Part shown: positions 9,783-19,330 of the stretch, piece after piece
Position numbering within the stretch: the first letter of the stretch is position 1
Layout: every line of letters starts with the position of its first letter
The notes under the pieces: model-generated
What the model was told of the DNA's origin: nothing
What the model saw: only the letters and a program-made list of their open reading frames with translations
Database searches by the model: none
Program-made: the position numbers and the translations under genes
Source: Larix sibirica
Lineage: Eukaryota; Streptophyta; Pinopsida; Pinales; Pinaceae
Assembly: GCA_004151065.3 (NCBI GenBank)
Contig: NWUY0300011930.1
Coordinates: 22,300-42,353 of the forward strand
Length of the DNA: 20,054 nucleotides
Reading direction: 5' to 3'

Positions 9783-10020
9783 TTGCCCATTATATTATTC
9801 ATATCAAAGTGTTTCTTTGAAGAGAATAACAAACTTCACCGCATTATTTGTTTTTGTTTTACCTTTCATTATATTTACTTCATAATCATAACCATGCAAT
9901 CAATTGCCCATTATATTATTCATGTCAAAGTGTTTCTTTGAAGAGAGTAACAAACTTATATTATTTGTTTTTCTTTTACCTTTCATTATATTTACTTCAT
10001 AATCATAACCATGCAATCAA
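9783..10020. repeat. 121-bp tandem duplication
   Basis: 9783-9903 and 9904-10020 are two adjacent copies, each beginning ttgcccattatattattcat and ending catgcaatcaa, with a few substitutions and a 4-base length difference in the middle. Short open frames across them merely reflect the A+T-rich sequence. Confidence 0.9.
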
Positions 10021-10448
10021 TGATCATAAAATTAAGAAAGTGTAACTTCCATTTTACATCTATGTTTATAAAACCAAAATTAAACGGAGTTTTTTTTAAT
10101 ACCAAATGTTAAAAATTTATAGAGTTTTATTTCTTCACAAGATTTTGAATAAGGCATTTTACAATTAAACCTTATATTTAGATTCAATGCAATCCTTATA
10201 TTCCTGGTTCACCACTTAATCTCAATATTCACGATAACATGGTCCATAGTTGATCTAAATTAATCTTGATACTCACTAGAACATGGTCTAGTGAACATGT
10301 CCCATAGTTCATATTGAAACCATTCGTATTGCCTTTGAAGTTTCAATGTTTATAATTTCTCAAAAGACTAACCTTGTCACTACGTACTAAATTGCTTGTG
10401 TTAGTTAAAAGGGTTTTCAACAACACAAATGGTAGAATATAAGGTTTA
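10021..10448. other. A+T-rich flank, no gene recognised
   Basis: I see no open frame of note and no family. A short phrase is partly repeated at about 10230-10320 (acatggtccatag and gtcccatagt), probably by chance or an old local duplication. It forms the 5' flank of the copia-type element. Confidence 0.4.
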
Positions 10449-10659
10449 TGTTGTAATAAAGTCACTTGATGACTTTAAGTAATATTTTAGTTTATGTTCA
10501 TGTTCATTTTTTATGTAAAGTAATCTATTCCACATTCAAAAGTGGAAATGATTTGAATAATCATATACAAGGGGTTAAAATCCATTGTAGTATGTAATAT
10601 AGTAATTCATAAAATTGTATCATGTGTATCTCATTTGTACTCATTGCTAATTTGTAGCA
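10449..10659 (+). repeat. 5' LTR of the copia-type element
   Basis: From about 10490 to 10640 this aligns with 14005-14150 at roughly three quarters identity (shared agtttatgttcatgttcat, cacattca.aagtggaaatg, gtagtatgta). The second region follows a copia-like polypurine tract, so the pair are read as LTRs. The start at TGTTGTAATAAAG is placed by analogy with the TGTT start of the 3' LTR, and the end at tttgtagca by the canonical CA. The following tggcctcgcaacg would be the primer-binding site but fits the usual initiator-Met tRNA site only in its first three bases. The strong divergence of the LTRs implies an old insertion. Confidence 0.55.
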
Positions 10660-11130
10660 TGGCCTCGCAACGAGAAGGAGCTTCAAACTAGACATGCAGA
10701 TTAGAGATCTTTTTTCTTTTTTTTTTCTCTGAAACTTAAGTATGTTCTTCTCTTGCATCAAATGATGATCTGGAAAATCAGAAAGATTTGATAGAAAGAG
10801 TAAATTCTCACAAATTGTTATCAAGGAGTTGCCATGCAGTACTAAAGAAGTTGAATCATTAAGCCACCTTTCATGTTTTAGCAGCCACAAAGGAAATGGG
10901 CCATGTGGGTTTAGCTCTTACACATTGAGGTTTATAGAAGTTAATTTATGTTCAAACATTAATAGTTCAACAAAAAGTTTGTTAGAAATTTAAGCTTTTA
11001 GATTGAGCAAGTAACAAAATAGTTTGTCTTTTTCATTTCTTTTATTAGGACATTAAACATGAAAACACCATTACAAAATAATCTAGTTTAAATTTTCACA
11101 CTTACAAAAATAAAAATTTAAATGCAATTT

Positions 11131-11802
11131 ATGAACACAAACATTTTGGAAGAATGGAAAAGCAAAGACGATAAAGCCAAAATCATTATTGGTCTTGCAC
11201 TCATATATCAAAGTTACATCATATAGATATGGAACAATCATTAAAGAAAATCTGGTATAATTTGAATTCACTGTTTAGAACAAAAGCAATGAATACAAAT
11301 TTTTGTATCAAGTTACCGTTATTTAGATTCAAAATGTCTATTGAAATCATTATGTCTAACCATATAAACATTCTAAGCTCCCTCATCAGAGAATTAGCAA
11401 AGTCGAAGTTGTAATGGAGAAAGAGGATACCAAATACATAATTTTACACAGTATGCTTTCTAAATACAATGTTATTTTTACTCTCAATCAAATGTCTTCA
11501 CAAACTCGGAAAACATGATTGAATCTCTCTTAGTTGAAGAAGAGAGAACCATTGCAGACGATTTAGAAAATTACCTTCAACCCAAGATTGCATTATACTC
11601 GAGATACAAGCATAGTTGTTCAACTGAAGACAAAGGAGAGATGGAATGTTATTGTTATGAAAAAATGGGTCACAAAGCCTAGAACTATAGATTTCAAACC
11701 AATGATGCTCTTATGGAAAAGCTCAAGGACAAACCATATGTAGCTAATGTAGTTATTGAAAATACACTAGATGTAGACAATGATGTTGACCTCGCAAAAT
11801 AA
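11131..11802 (+). pseudogene. Copia gag remnant, copy A (UBN2-type, zinc knuckle)
   Basis: Three frames together read as one Ty1/copia Gag. Frame one (11131-11223) gives ILEEWKSKDDKAKIIIGL. Frame two (11229-11414) gives LKKIWYNLNSLFRTKAM and SNHINILSSLIRELA, the heart of the UBN2/Retrotran_gag_2 domain, which usually reads W-x-x-L-x-x-L-Y-x-x-K. Frame three (11405-11518) gives EKEDTKYIILHSMLSKY. A last frame from 11515 gives MIESLLVEEERT and, at 11647-11688, a decayed CCHC knuckle (C-Y-C-Y-E-K-M-G-H-K-A-stop-N-Y). That knuckle lacks one spacer residue and its final Cys. Gag would build the virus-like particle. Two frameshifts and stops show this copy is dead. Confidence 0.72.
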
Positions 11803-11925
11803 ATGACTATTTATACATTTAAGAAGCCCATACTTAGAAAACAAGGGACCTAATGTAGATAAAGCTTATCATGGATAGCAACCCAGATAATTTGGGAGTT
11901 TGTGGGTTTTGGAAATCATATCCTT

Positions 11926-12110
11926 AGAAGGTTCATGAGACAGCCAAAGGAGCACTACAAATGTCACTCACTACGAATGGTTGTCCAATGATTTAGGAGT
12001 TCGAGTAGGCACAATCCGAAAAATAAAAAATAAAAATCAACTCAGGAACTACACGTCTACAAGGATTACAAAGTAGCTTGATGGAAAATCCAAAAACTGT
12101 TTTCTGGTAT
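11926..12110 (+). pseudogene. Copia RNase H-region scrap, copy A
   Basis: RRFMRQPKEHYKCHSLRMV (from about 11926) resembles the RFM-x-x-P-x-x-x-H-W-K-A segment at the end of the copia reverse transcriptase. NQLRNYT and LDGKSKNCFLV (12036-12105, with stops between) resemble the L-x-x-Y-x-D-x-D-W-A-x-x-L-D-x-R-K-S-T-S-G-Y-x-F segment that opens RNase H. The protease, integrase and most of RT between gag and this point are missing. The match is short and degraded, so it is offered with caution. Confidence 0.4.
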
Positions 12111-12205
12111 TAAAAAAACACAAATATAAAGAATGGTACTTTTGGTTACTTCTAATATTTTGTTTTTCAGTCAATGTGTTTGATTTTAGTAAATTTTATT
12201 TTAAT

Positions 12206-12206
12206 N
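12206..12206. other. Ambiguous base at the duplication junction
   Basis: A single N separates the two 1,699-bp copies. By alignment it corresponds to an a at 10506 and a c at 13906, the bases where the copies would diverge. Such an N often marks a contig join or an unresolved overlap. Confidence 0.95.
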
Positions 12207-12830
12207 TTTTTTATGTAAAGTAATCTATTCCACATTCAAAAGTGGAAATGATTTGAATAATCATATACAAGGGGTTAAAATCCATTGTAGTATGTAATAT
12301 AGTAATTCATAAAATTGTATCATGTGTATCTCATTTGTACTCATTGCTAATTTGTAGCATGGCCTCGCAACGAGAAGGAGCTTCAAACTAGACATGCAGA
12401 TTAGAGATCTTTTTTCTTTTTTTTTTCTCTGAAACTTAAGTATGTTCTTCTCTTGCATCAAATGATGATCTGGAAAATCAGAAAGATTTGATAGAAAGAG
12501 TAAATTCTCACAAATTGTTATCAAGGAGTTGCCATGCAGTACTAAAGAAGTTGAATCATTAAGCCACCTTTCATGTTTTAGCAGCCACAAAGGAAATGGG
12601 CCATGTGGGTTTAGCTCTTACACATTGAGGTTTATAGAAGTTAATTTATGTTCAAACATTAATAGTTCAACAAAAAGTTTGTTAGAAATTTAAGCTTTTA
12701 GATTGAGCAAGTAACAAAATAGTTTGTCTTTTTCATTTCTTTTATTAGGACATTAAACATGAAAACACCATTACAAAATAATCTAGTTTAAATTTTCACA
12801 CTTACAAAAATAAAAATTTAAATGCAATTT

Positions 12831-13502
12831 ATGAACACAAACATTTTGGAAGAATGGAAAAGCAAAGACGATAAAGCCAAAATCATTATTGGTCTTGCAC
12901 TCATATATCAAAGTTACATCATATAGATATGGAACAGTCATTAAAGAAAATCTGGTATAATTTGAATTCACTGTTTAGAACAAAAGCAATGAATACAAAT
13001 TTTTGTATCAAGTTACCGTTATTTAGATTCAAAATGTCTATTGAAATCATTATGTCTAACCATATAAACATTCTAAGCTCCCTCATCAGAGAATTAGCAA
13101 AGTCGAAGTTGTAATGGAGAAAGAGGATACCAAATACATAATTTTACACAGTATGCTTTCTAAATACAATGTTATTTTTACTCTCAATCAAATGTCTTCA
13201 CAAACTCGGAAAACATGATTGAATCTCTCTTAGTTGAAGAAGAGAGAACCATTGCAGACGATTTAGAAAATTACCTTCAACCCAAGATTGCATTGTACTC
13301 GAGATACAAGCATAGTTGTTCAACTGAAGACAAAGGAGAGATGGAATGTTATTGTTATGAAAAAATGGGTCACAAAGCCTAGAACTATAGATTTCAAACC
13401 AATGATGCTCTTATGGAAAAGCTCAAGGACAAACCATATGTAGCTAATGTAGTTATTGAAAATACACTAGATGTAGACAATGATGTTGACCTCGCAAAAT
13501 AA
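12831..13502 (+). pseudogene. Copia gag remnant, copy B
   Basis: This has the same content as the gag remnant at 11131-11802, with the same frameshifts, the same internal stop in the zinc knuckle (13347-13388) and only two substitutions (12937 and 13295). Shared disabling changes mean the decay came before the duplication, or that both are one locus seen twice. Confidence 0.7.
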
Positions 13503-13625
13503 ATGACTATTTATACATTTAAGAAGCCCATACTTAGAAAACAAGGGACCTAATGTAGATAAAGCTTATCATGGATAGCAACCCAGATAATTTGGGAGTT
13601 TGTGGGTTTTGGAAATTATATCCTT

Positions 13626-13810
13626 AAAAGGTTCATGAGACAGCCAAAGGAGCACTACAAATGTCACTCAATACGAATGGTTGTCCAATGATTTAGGAGT
13701 TCGAGTAGGCACAATCCGAAAAATAAAAAATAAAAATCAACTCAGGAACTACACGTCTACAAGGATTACAAAGTAGCTTGATGGAAAATCCAAAAACTGT
13801 TTTCTGGTAT
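13626..13810 (+). pseudogene. Copia RNase H-region scrap, copy B
   Basis: Counterpart of 11926-12110, differing at 13626 and 13671. It is followed at the proper end by the polypurine tract, as expected for a copia element whose RT-RNase H is the last coding region. Confidence 0.4.
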
Positions 13811-13871
13811 TAAAAAAACACAAATATAAAGAATGGTACTTTTGGTTACTTCTAATATTTTGTTTTTCAGT

Positions 13872-13943
13872 CAATGTGTTTGATTTTAGTAAATTTTATT
13901 TTAATCACAATGTGTTTGATTTTAGTAAATTTTATTTTAATCA
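13872..13943. repeat. 36-bp tandem repeat, two copies
   Basis: 13872-13907 and 13908-13943 are identical copies starting caatgtgtttgattttag. Copy A of the large duplication contains only the first 34 bases of one unit (12172-12205) before the N, so the sequence break falls inside this repeat. Confidence 0.93.
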
Positions 13944-13950
13944 CTGTAAG

Positions 13951-13966
13951 GAAGATTAAGTGGGAG
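13951..13966 (+). other. Polypurine tract of the copia-type element
   Basis: The sequence gaagattaagtgggag sits directly before TGTTATCATATG. AAGTGGGAG followed by TGTT is the classic plus-strand primer and 3' LTR junction of plant Ty1/copia elements. Confidence 0.75.
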
Positions 13967-14162
13967 TGTTATCATATGAGGCTTAGTTATAGTTTAGTTC
14001 AGTTTATGTTCATGTTCATTTTTTTGTGTAAAGTAGTCTATCCCACATTCATAAGTGGAAATGCTTGCCCAAGAGCAATCATATGATGTATCATTCATCG
14101 TAGTATGTACTCCAAACAATTCATAATATGATATTGGGTATATCGTGTGGTTAGTTTAGACA
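13967..14162 (+). repeat. 3' LTR of the copia-type element
   Basis: It starts TGTTATC after the polypurine tract and aligns over about 145 bases with the LTR at 10449-10659 (shared gttcatgttcat, gtggaaatg, gtagtatgta, aattcata). The end at 14162 (tagaca) is the best CA-ending candidate but is not confirmed. No target-site duplication is visible around 10449 and 14162. Confidence 0.6.
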
Positions 14163-14709
14163 ATTGACGTGTATACAAAAGAATTTTTAAAATGCACAAG
14201 CACATTTGTTAGTTTAACTGTTCCTCCAAAAGCAGTAACATTGAACACATTATTAAGTAACTACCCAAAGCCTTTTTTAAGGTTATTAACAATAATGGCA
14301 ACCTTTCTAGGACCAACAAAAATTAGGGTCATCATTTAAAAGAGGATATTTGCCATTGATATCTTTCAGATTAAATATTGATCTCTTCAAGAATAAAAGA
14401 TTGATTGATCCCACAAAGAAAGCTGTATTCTTATTCCGTTTGGTGTAATAAGCTGTATTTTCAACTTAGCGTGCCCCATTTATTGATAAGTGGCTCTAGA
14501 AGAGATGGAGCAGACAATGTAAATAACAGATTTGTACAAATGTGCAGAGTCACATAGCATTCACTAAGCACAATTACCAAACAAAGGATTTCGATACTGA
14601 ATTCAGCAAAATCTTTTCAAGGACCAAACCAGGATCCTCCCTCTATGCACACAGAACACACTTATCCTCCATCGGAGAACTGAACCATCTATTTCAAATC
14701 TTGTATTGT
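14163..14709. other. Intergenic, no gene recognised
   Basis: No coding similarity was found on either strand. A short phrase, aagctgtatt, occurs twice near 14410 and 14450. This stretch separates the copia element from the triplicated array. Confidence 0.4.
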
Positions 14710-16290
14710 AAAGGCAATCAACCACTGTAATCTTGTTAGGCGATATGTCAAACAAAACACTGGTATCCAGTATTGAGAATATGCCAAACAGAACACTGGT
14801 GATCGCATTTAAATACAAGATATACGAATCTCAATTATTATCATCGAATGATACACCCTTCAAATAATTGAATGAAAATATGTAGTTAAAATTATTGTAA
14901 ATTAAGTGTAGAACACTAGATCTGTTTATCCAACTTTATAATCAAGTGTACAATACTATAACTGCGTATCCAACTCTCCAATGGAAATCCCTCTTGGCAA
15001 TACCTCCATTGATTTAAACTGCAATCCCCTGAATATATCATCATGTGTAATAAGCCAATTTCAAAAAAATCAAAGAATCATGAATTTTCTTTTGGATATT
15101 TATCACTTCGCTATTTAAACCATTTTTTTCAAACAGGATTTCCAATCGAAGGAGTTTAACCAAACTTTGCTTGCATGTTTGTAATTTTGTTTAACACAGT
15201 CTCCCATATTACATACTTTCTATGTTATTATATACCCAAAAACTCAATCAAAGCCAGCATACATATTTTCTTTATCATTATATGGCCGAAAAGGCAATCA
15301 AAGCCAGTAGACATGTTTTGTATATTATTATATGCCCAAAAAGGCAATCAAAACCAATAGACTGATCTGAGGATATGGCAAACGAAAGACCGGTAGCTTG
15401 TATTGAGCATATGCCAAGGAATAAAAGGGTGTTCACTTTTCAACGCAAATAGACCAATTTCAATTCTTTAGTTTATTCTTGGATGATACCACCTTTATTG
15501 CAGAAGGATGTGGCTAAATTGTTGACAAAACGTACAATAGCAGATCCATGTATCCAACTCTCCAATGGGAACTCTCGGTATTACTTCCATTGATTTACAC
15601 GGTATCACTAAACAGTGATAAGCAATTTTGAAGAAAATATACAAGATTGAGGAAAATTTATTGAGCATTTATCAATTGGGTACTTCAAAAACTCGCATAG
15701 TTCAAATTTTGCTTGAAAGTTTATATCTTTATTGAACACTCCCATCATGCATCTTTTCTACAATATTATGTGCCCGAAAAGGCAATCAAAGCCCGTAGGC
15801 CGACCCGAGAATATGCCAAACAAAAGACAGGTAGCCTGTACCAAGCATATGCCAAACAAAACACAGGTGATCACTTTTGAATGCAAAATATACCAATTTC
15901 AGCTCTAGTTTATTCTTGGATGATACACCCTTCATTGTAGAAGGATGTGGCTGAATTGTTGTCATAAAGTGTACAGTAGTAGATCCTTGTATCCAACTGT
16001 CCAATGGAAACACCTCTTGGGAATACCTCCATTGATTTAAACTGTAACTGCATGGATCTATCACAAGCCAATATCAAGAAAATCAAGAAACAGTAACAAG
16101 CCAATATCAAGAAAATCTAGACAGTCGAGAAAAGTTTGTTGGGCATTTCTCAGTCGACTATGTTGAACCGATTTCTTTAAAACTCAGTTTTCCAAAGAGT
16201 TGAACGAAATTTTGCTTGAATGTTCGTAATTTTATTGAACACTCCCCGGATACATATTTTATGCATTATTATATGGCCAATAATTAACGA
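14710..16290. repeat. Degenerate triplicated array, ~440-580-bp units
   Basis: Three diverged units run head to tail: about 14710-15290, 15341-15777 and 15778-16290. Landmarks recur in the same order in each. These are aaaggcaatcaa at the start, atatgccaaac and its variants once or twice, a tattcttggatgata-like phrase, tatccaactctccaatgg (14967, 15551, 15990), ctccattgattta and finally attttgcttg with ttgaacactcc. Between units 1 and 2 the ~50-bp boundary sequence containing ggcaatcaaagccag is itself repeated. No long frame survives in any unit, so it is not an obvious coding repeat. It lies just beyond the 3' end of the VARICOSE-like gene. Confidence 0.8.
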
Positions 16291-17032
16291 TATATGCAGA
16301 ATATTTCCTTTCAAGTTTTTTTTTCACTGCTTTGAAGGGGATGAAGAACCCATTAAGTCCACCTCGAGAATGGGGGAGAGTATATACTAAACAAAAGGAA
16401 ACTAAATCCAACAAATCGAGCAATAAATGTAACTACCAGAAAAATAGCAGAATGCTGACTGAATTTTTGGCACCAGCACCACTTCTCATGTAATCCAAGT
16501 TATGCCACCTAAAGAAATAACTTTGCTTCCAATCAAAGTCGTTCCTGGAAATCTTACACATAAGTAACTTTAAGGTGAATTAATCTTACTAAAAAATTGC
16601 TAAAACTAGAACTTTACCAAAGAAGGGACTGGCATTGGACACATTAAAGTTACATTCCAAAGCTACAGCAATAGCTTTAAGACCAGTAAGGTGTAGTAAA
16701 AAGGATTGAGTTGCCCTTTTGGCAAACTACAAAGCACATCCTAAAATTTTAACAATGACTGCATGGATTGGAAGTTACCATTTAAGAAGGAAGCTCCAGA
16801 AGAATGCAAGAAGCACGAACCAATGATATTACTTAAAAGATTTTGACTGCTCTTGAAAATGTTCACCAACTCCAAGTAAAGCCTATGGATCAGACGTGAC
16901 TGTAAGTAAATACACCCCAACATAAATCTAAGCTTCCCATCCCTCATACTGTACACGATGCTAAGTCTTGAAATCTGCCTCGTTATCTGTCTACAGCCCA
17001 TAAATTCATAATACAGGAAATTCAGCTGCTAG
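16291..17032 (-). other. Probable 3' UTR and downstream flank of the VARICOSE-like gene
   Basis: This directly follows the stop codon (minus strand). No protein similarity was found, and the 86-codon frame at 16741-17001 is most likely a chance frame in the UTR. A canonical AATAAA on the minus strand lies only at 16231-16236, inside the neighbouring array. Plants tolerate degenerate signals, so the polyadenylation site cannot be placed from sequence alone. Confidence 0.4.
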
Positions 17033-17338
17033 TCATTTGCACGCTGTTAATATAGAATTCACCAGATGGAGCACTAATCGAATGGAACTGGCATCCCCTC
17101 CTGAACTAGTGATAAGCATTTGTGCATGCAAGTTCTGATAAAGATCTCTCAGAATTGGCCGCATATGGTGTGCAAGTATTAGATCATTTGGATTTAATGC
17201 AAGAGCAGCCTCTCTTATCCAAACCAGCTTTCTAGCAGTATCTTTTCCAAGATCACAGCTGAGTTGTTGAACAAGCGACAGCAGCACCCCTTGGCTCAGC
17301 GGAAGTGGAACCATTGAAAACAGAGATTGTGGATCAAC
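17033..17338 (-). CDS. VCS: VARICOSE-like gene, last coding exon
   Basis: 101 codons plus TGA. It begins [16 protein letters not shown] right after an acceptor reading attttttaacag and ends [10 protein letters not shown]. The first Val joins the previous exon's SWLCTQ in phase 0, giving the conserved S-W-L-C-x-Q-V junction of plant VARICOSE. Compared with angiosperm copies as I know them, the segment around [19 protein letters not shown] is variable and the QGVLLSL and SSIRL parts are conserved. Confidence 0.92.
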   Translation of the reverse strand, partial: VDPQSLFSMVPLPLSQGVLLSLVQQLSCDLGKDTARKLVWIREAALALNPNDLILAHHMRPILRDLYQNLHAQMLITSSGGDASSIRLVLHLVNSILTACK

Positions 17339-17872
17339 CTGTTAAAAAATTTAGAAATGAGTGGATCTTGTACTCATTATATAATATGAACCCAATAAGT
17401 TACGAGTTAACAACAAGCATACCTGAGTACATAACCATGAAACTATTGAAACATCACTCATTTGAAGTGCTTTGTGAAAAGCCTCCTCAAATTTGCGCTC
17501 AGACACCAATCTGGAAAGTTCTTTCGTTGGATCAAGGGACTCCTCCAAGTGTTTAAGTGAAATTGCCTGCAAAAATTGTAGCTGTTAGGTGACATGAATT
17601 AAAAGATTCTTGAGAGAATTTCCCTGCTGATTAAATCCACACAACCATAAACTATACAACCCACATCATACTAGGACTATAAGAAATTACAGTCCAAATA
17701 CCTTCTTGTCAGGAAGGCCACCCAGACCACTGTTGCCTTGTTTGATGTTGAAAGTAGGTAAACGTGCCGAACTTGCTCCTGCACCCTCTGCTAAAGCTAA
17801 CAATCTGCGCTGTCCATCGGCTAATTCACCTTTAAGTGATTGAGCAAGAGATGATGCAGATGAAACAGCATC
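17033..17872 (-). CDS. VCS: VARICOSE/EDC4-like decapping scaffold, C-terminal three exons (partial)
   Basis: The spliced product of 17872-17702, 17566-17423 and 17338-17033 is 206 residues ending at a TGA. It matches the C-terminus of plant VARICOSE (enhancer of mRNA decapping 4), a long P-body protein that holds DCP1/DCP2 together for 5' decapping and mRNA decay. Visible family features are [20 protein letters not shown] at residues 7-26, a low-complexity linker, then [63 protein letters not shown] and [12 protein letters not shown]. This part is an all-helical C-terminal domain. Both introns are in phase 0 with GT-AG ends. Exons are less A+T-rich than their surroundings and carry no stop, so the gene looks intact here. 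The N-terminal WD40 part and most of the protein lie outside the window. Confidence 0.92.
17423..17566 (-). CDS. VCS: VARICOSE-like gene, penultimate coding exon
   Basis: 48 codons, reading [10 protein letters not shown] through [18 protein letters not shown] and [12 protein letters not shown]. The acceptor is tttttgcag before GCA ATT, and the donor is CAG|GTATGC. The downstream intron, 17422-17339, is only 84 bp. There is no start codon: the open frame continuing upstream to 17572 is intron sequence. Confidence 0.92.
17702..17872 (-). CDS. VCS: VARICOSE-like gene, antepenultimate coding exon
   Basis: 57 codons, reading [17 protein letters not shown] through [13 protein letters not shown] and a Gly/Ser-rich linker to LPDKK. 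The acceptor is tacttgcag before GAT GCT, and the donor is AAG|GTATTT. The following intron, 17701-17567, is 135 bp. The S-A-S-x-x-x-Q-x-L-x-x-E-L-A-x-G-Q-R segment is a conserved VARICOSE block. Confidence 0.9.
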
Positions 17873-19330
17873 CTGCAAGTACCAAGAAGTTGTAACTCAT
17901 TCTGGAATATCTTATTTTCAGAAAAATATGGAGTCAAAACACTTCAAAAATTGTTATAGCATGAGAAAAATTAATTGAATTTGAGGGCCTCTAGATTTCA
18001 ATTTCATAGGCAAGAGTATCTTACCATTAGAAATTACATTCAAACATTTGGTACTTGGACTGTATGTAATATCATAGGAATAGTATCTACACTATCAAAA
18101 GAGGAGGATGTAACAGCAGTTTCATGGTTGCTTTACAGGACAAATAGTCCAAGAGTTGATGCAACCACATACCAGAGAATAAAAACTTTCCAGAAGGCAC
18201 AAATTTCAAAAGTTTCAAAAACCATAATCACTGTAGAGAGAAAAAATACAGAAACAAAATGCTTCTTGAAAATAATTCACAACTAAGTTCTAAACACATT
18301 ATTACTTCTACATAAGAATTATACATAGAACAGTGGGACTTTTGAAAGTCGACAGTTTTAAATGGATTTTCTGCCAGCAAATGCTTCTTTACCATATTGT
18401 TGAGTAGTCCATGTTAAGCAGAATTCTTCACACATAATTTTACATGAAATAACCAAAGCCCTCTAGCCACTAAATGCTAAATAATCTTATCAAAAACTTA
18501 AAACTCATCACAGTGTACTATTAAACAGCATAATATGGATAATCTTAACTTCTTTTACTTAGTGTTACTAAAAAGGCTTAAAAATATGCAATATGAAGCC
18601 CACTCTGAAGCAATTCACATAAAATCAGCATTGGATCATGCACCATTTATGGAGCGACATCTTTTCAGGTAAACACGAGTCTGATTATGTGGCAACTGCA
18701 AGAACAAGACAGATTGGTTATTTTTGACCTACTGCAGTCATTGAGAAGCATGGTTGTCTACTAGGCATATTATCAATTATACAACAATCTACGGCATTTT
18801 GGATCAGTGAATCATGTATTATGATTGCATCTCTTCAGCCAGCCAAGTATCAAGATATTCAGAAAGCCAAGATGAGATTCGTCCATCTAAGCAAGACATA
18901 ATATGATCATGATAGCAGGCATCAATCATATTTTGGCTCACCGGCCCCTTCATTATCCATTTGGCATGGACCTGGTAAAGTGCACTGTGCAAAAGTTGCA
19001 TACACATGATTTTTCAACCGAAGATGAACAAACCGAAAAGGCTGTAACATGAACAGAATCCATGGTAAATGATATCGTTGAGAGAGCAAATAGGAAAAAA
19101 TACAAATAGCAGATTCTTACATCTTTCATACACAGAAATTGTATGTTCAAGACAACTCCATTACAGACATAATGATCATGTAATTGGATATGACAATCCA
19201 TAACGGTCATGCCATTCATTATCTGTATGAAACAGATAATGATTCTAAAACTTTTACCTGAAAGAGATAAAGACCCTATCAATGGATAGAGTGCCTACAA
19301 TCTTCCAGAAGCTTTTGATGTGTGATACAG
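17873..19330 (-). other. Probable long intron of the VARICOSE-like gene
   Basis: The preceding VARICOSE exon should encode a conserved helical region (A-F-E-x-x-C-K-x-M-F-E-Q-V type), and nothing like it could be read on the minus strand here. Longer open stretches occur at 17975-18286 (plus), 18819-19007 and 18953-19282 (minus). None shows a known motif. The one at 18819-19007 has an exon-like composition but no family. The simplest reading is a long intron, with the rest of the gene beyond the window. Confidence 0.5.

Larger units (their letters stand above)
10507..12205 (+). repeat. Tandem 1.7-kb duplication, copy A
   Basis: This 1,699-bp block repeats at 12207-13905 with an exact 1,700-bp offset and no indels seen. 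Five substitutions were found: 11237, 11595, 11917, 11926 and 11971 against 12937, 13295, 13617, 13626 and 13671. It starts inside the 5' LTR and ends inside a 36-bp repeat unit just before the polypurine tract. The single base between the copies is an N (12206). Confidence 0.97.
12207..13905 (+). repeat. Tandem 1.7-kb duplication, copy B
   Basis: Second copy of 10507-12205, about 99.7% identical. It starts in the middle of an LTR, with the first ~58 bases of the LTR missing, and runs on without a break into the second 36-bp repeat unit, the polypurine tract and the 3' LTR. Confidence 0.97.

Noticed and set aside
9649-10045. Hydrophobic plus-strand frames that look like membrane segments
   Set aside because: Phe/Ile/Leu-rich translation is expected from T-rich DNA, and the frames follow the tandem duplication without a domain.
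10561-10890. 109-codon minus-strand frame, found identically at 12261-12590
   Set aside because: Its conservation comes only from the large duplication. It overlaps the LTR and lies antisense to the copia element, with no domain.
11083-11271. 62-codon minus-strand frame, also at 12783-12971
   Set aside because: It is antisense to the gag remnant, whose plus-strand frames give a recognisable family.
15786-16110. Overlapping minus-strand frames of 92 and 66 codons in the third array unit
   Set aside because: They are not preserved in the other two units, so no coding constraint is seen.
17305-17556. 83-codon plus-strand frame across two VARICOSE exons and an intron
   Set aside because: It is antisense to exons with clear protein similarity.
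17975-18286. 103-codon plus-strand frame
   Set aside because: It has no recognisable domain and low-complexity, A+T-rich codons. It lies in the presumed intron on the other strand.
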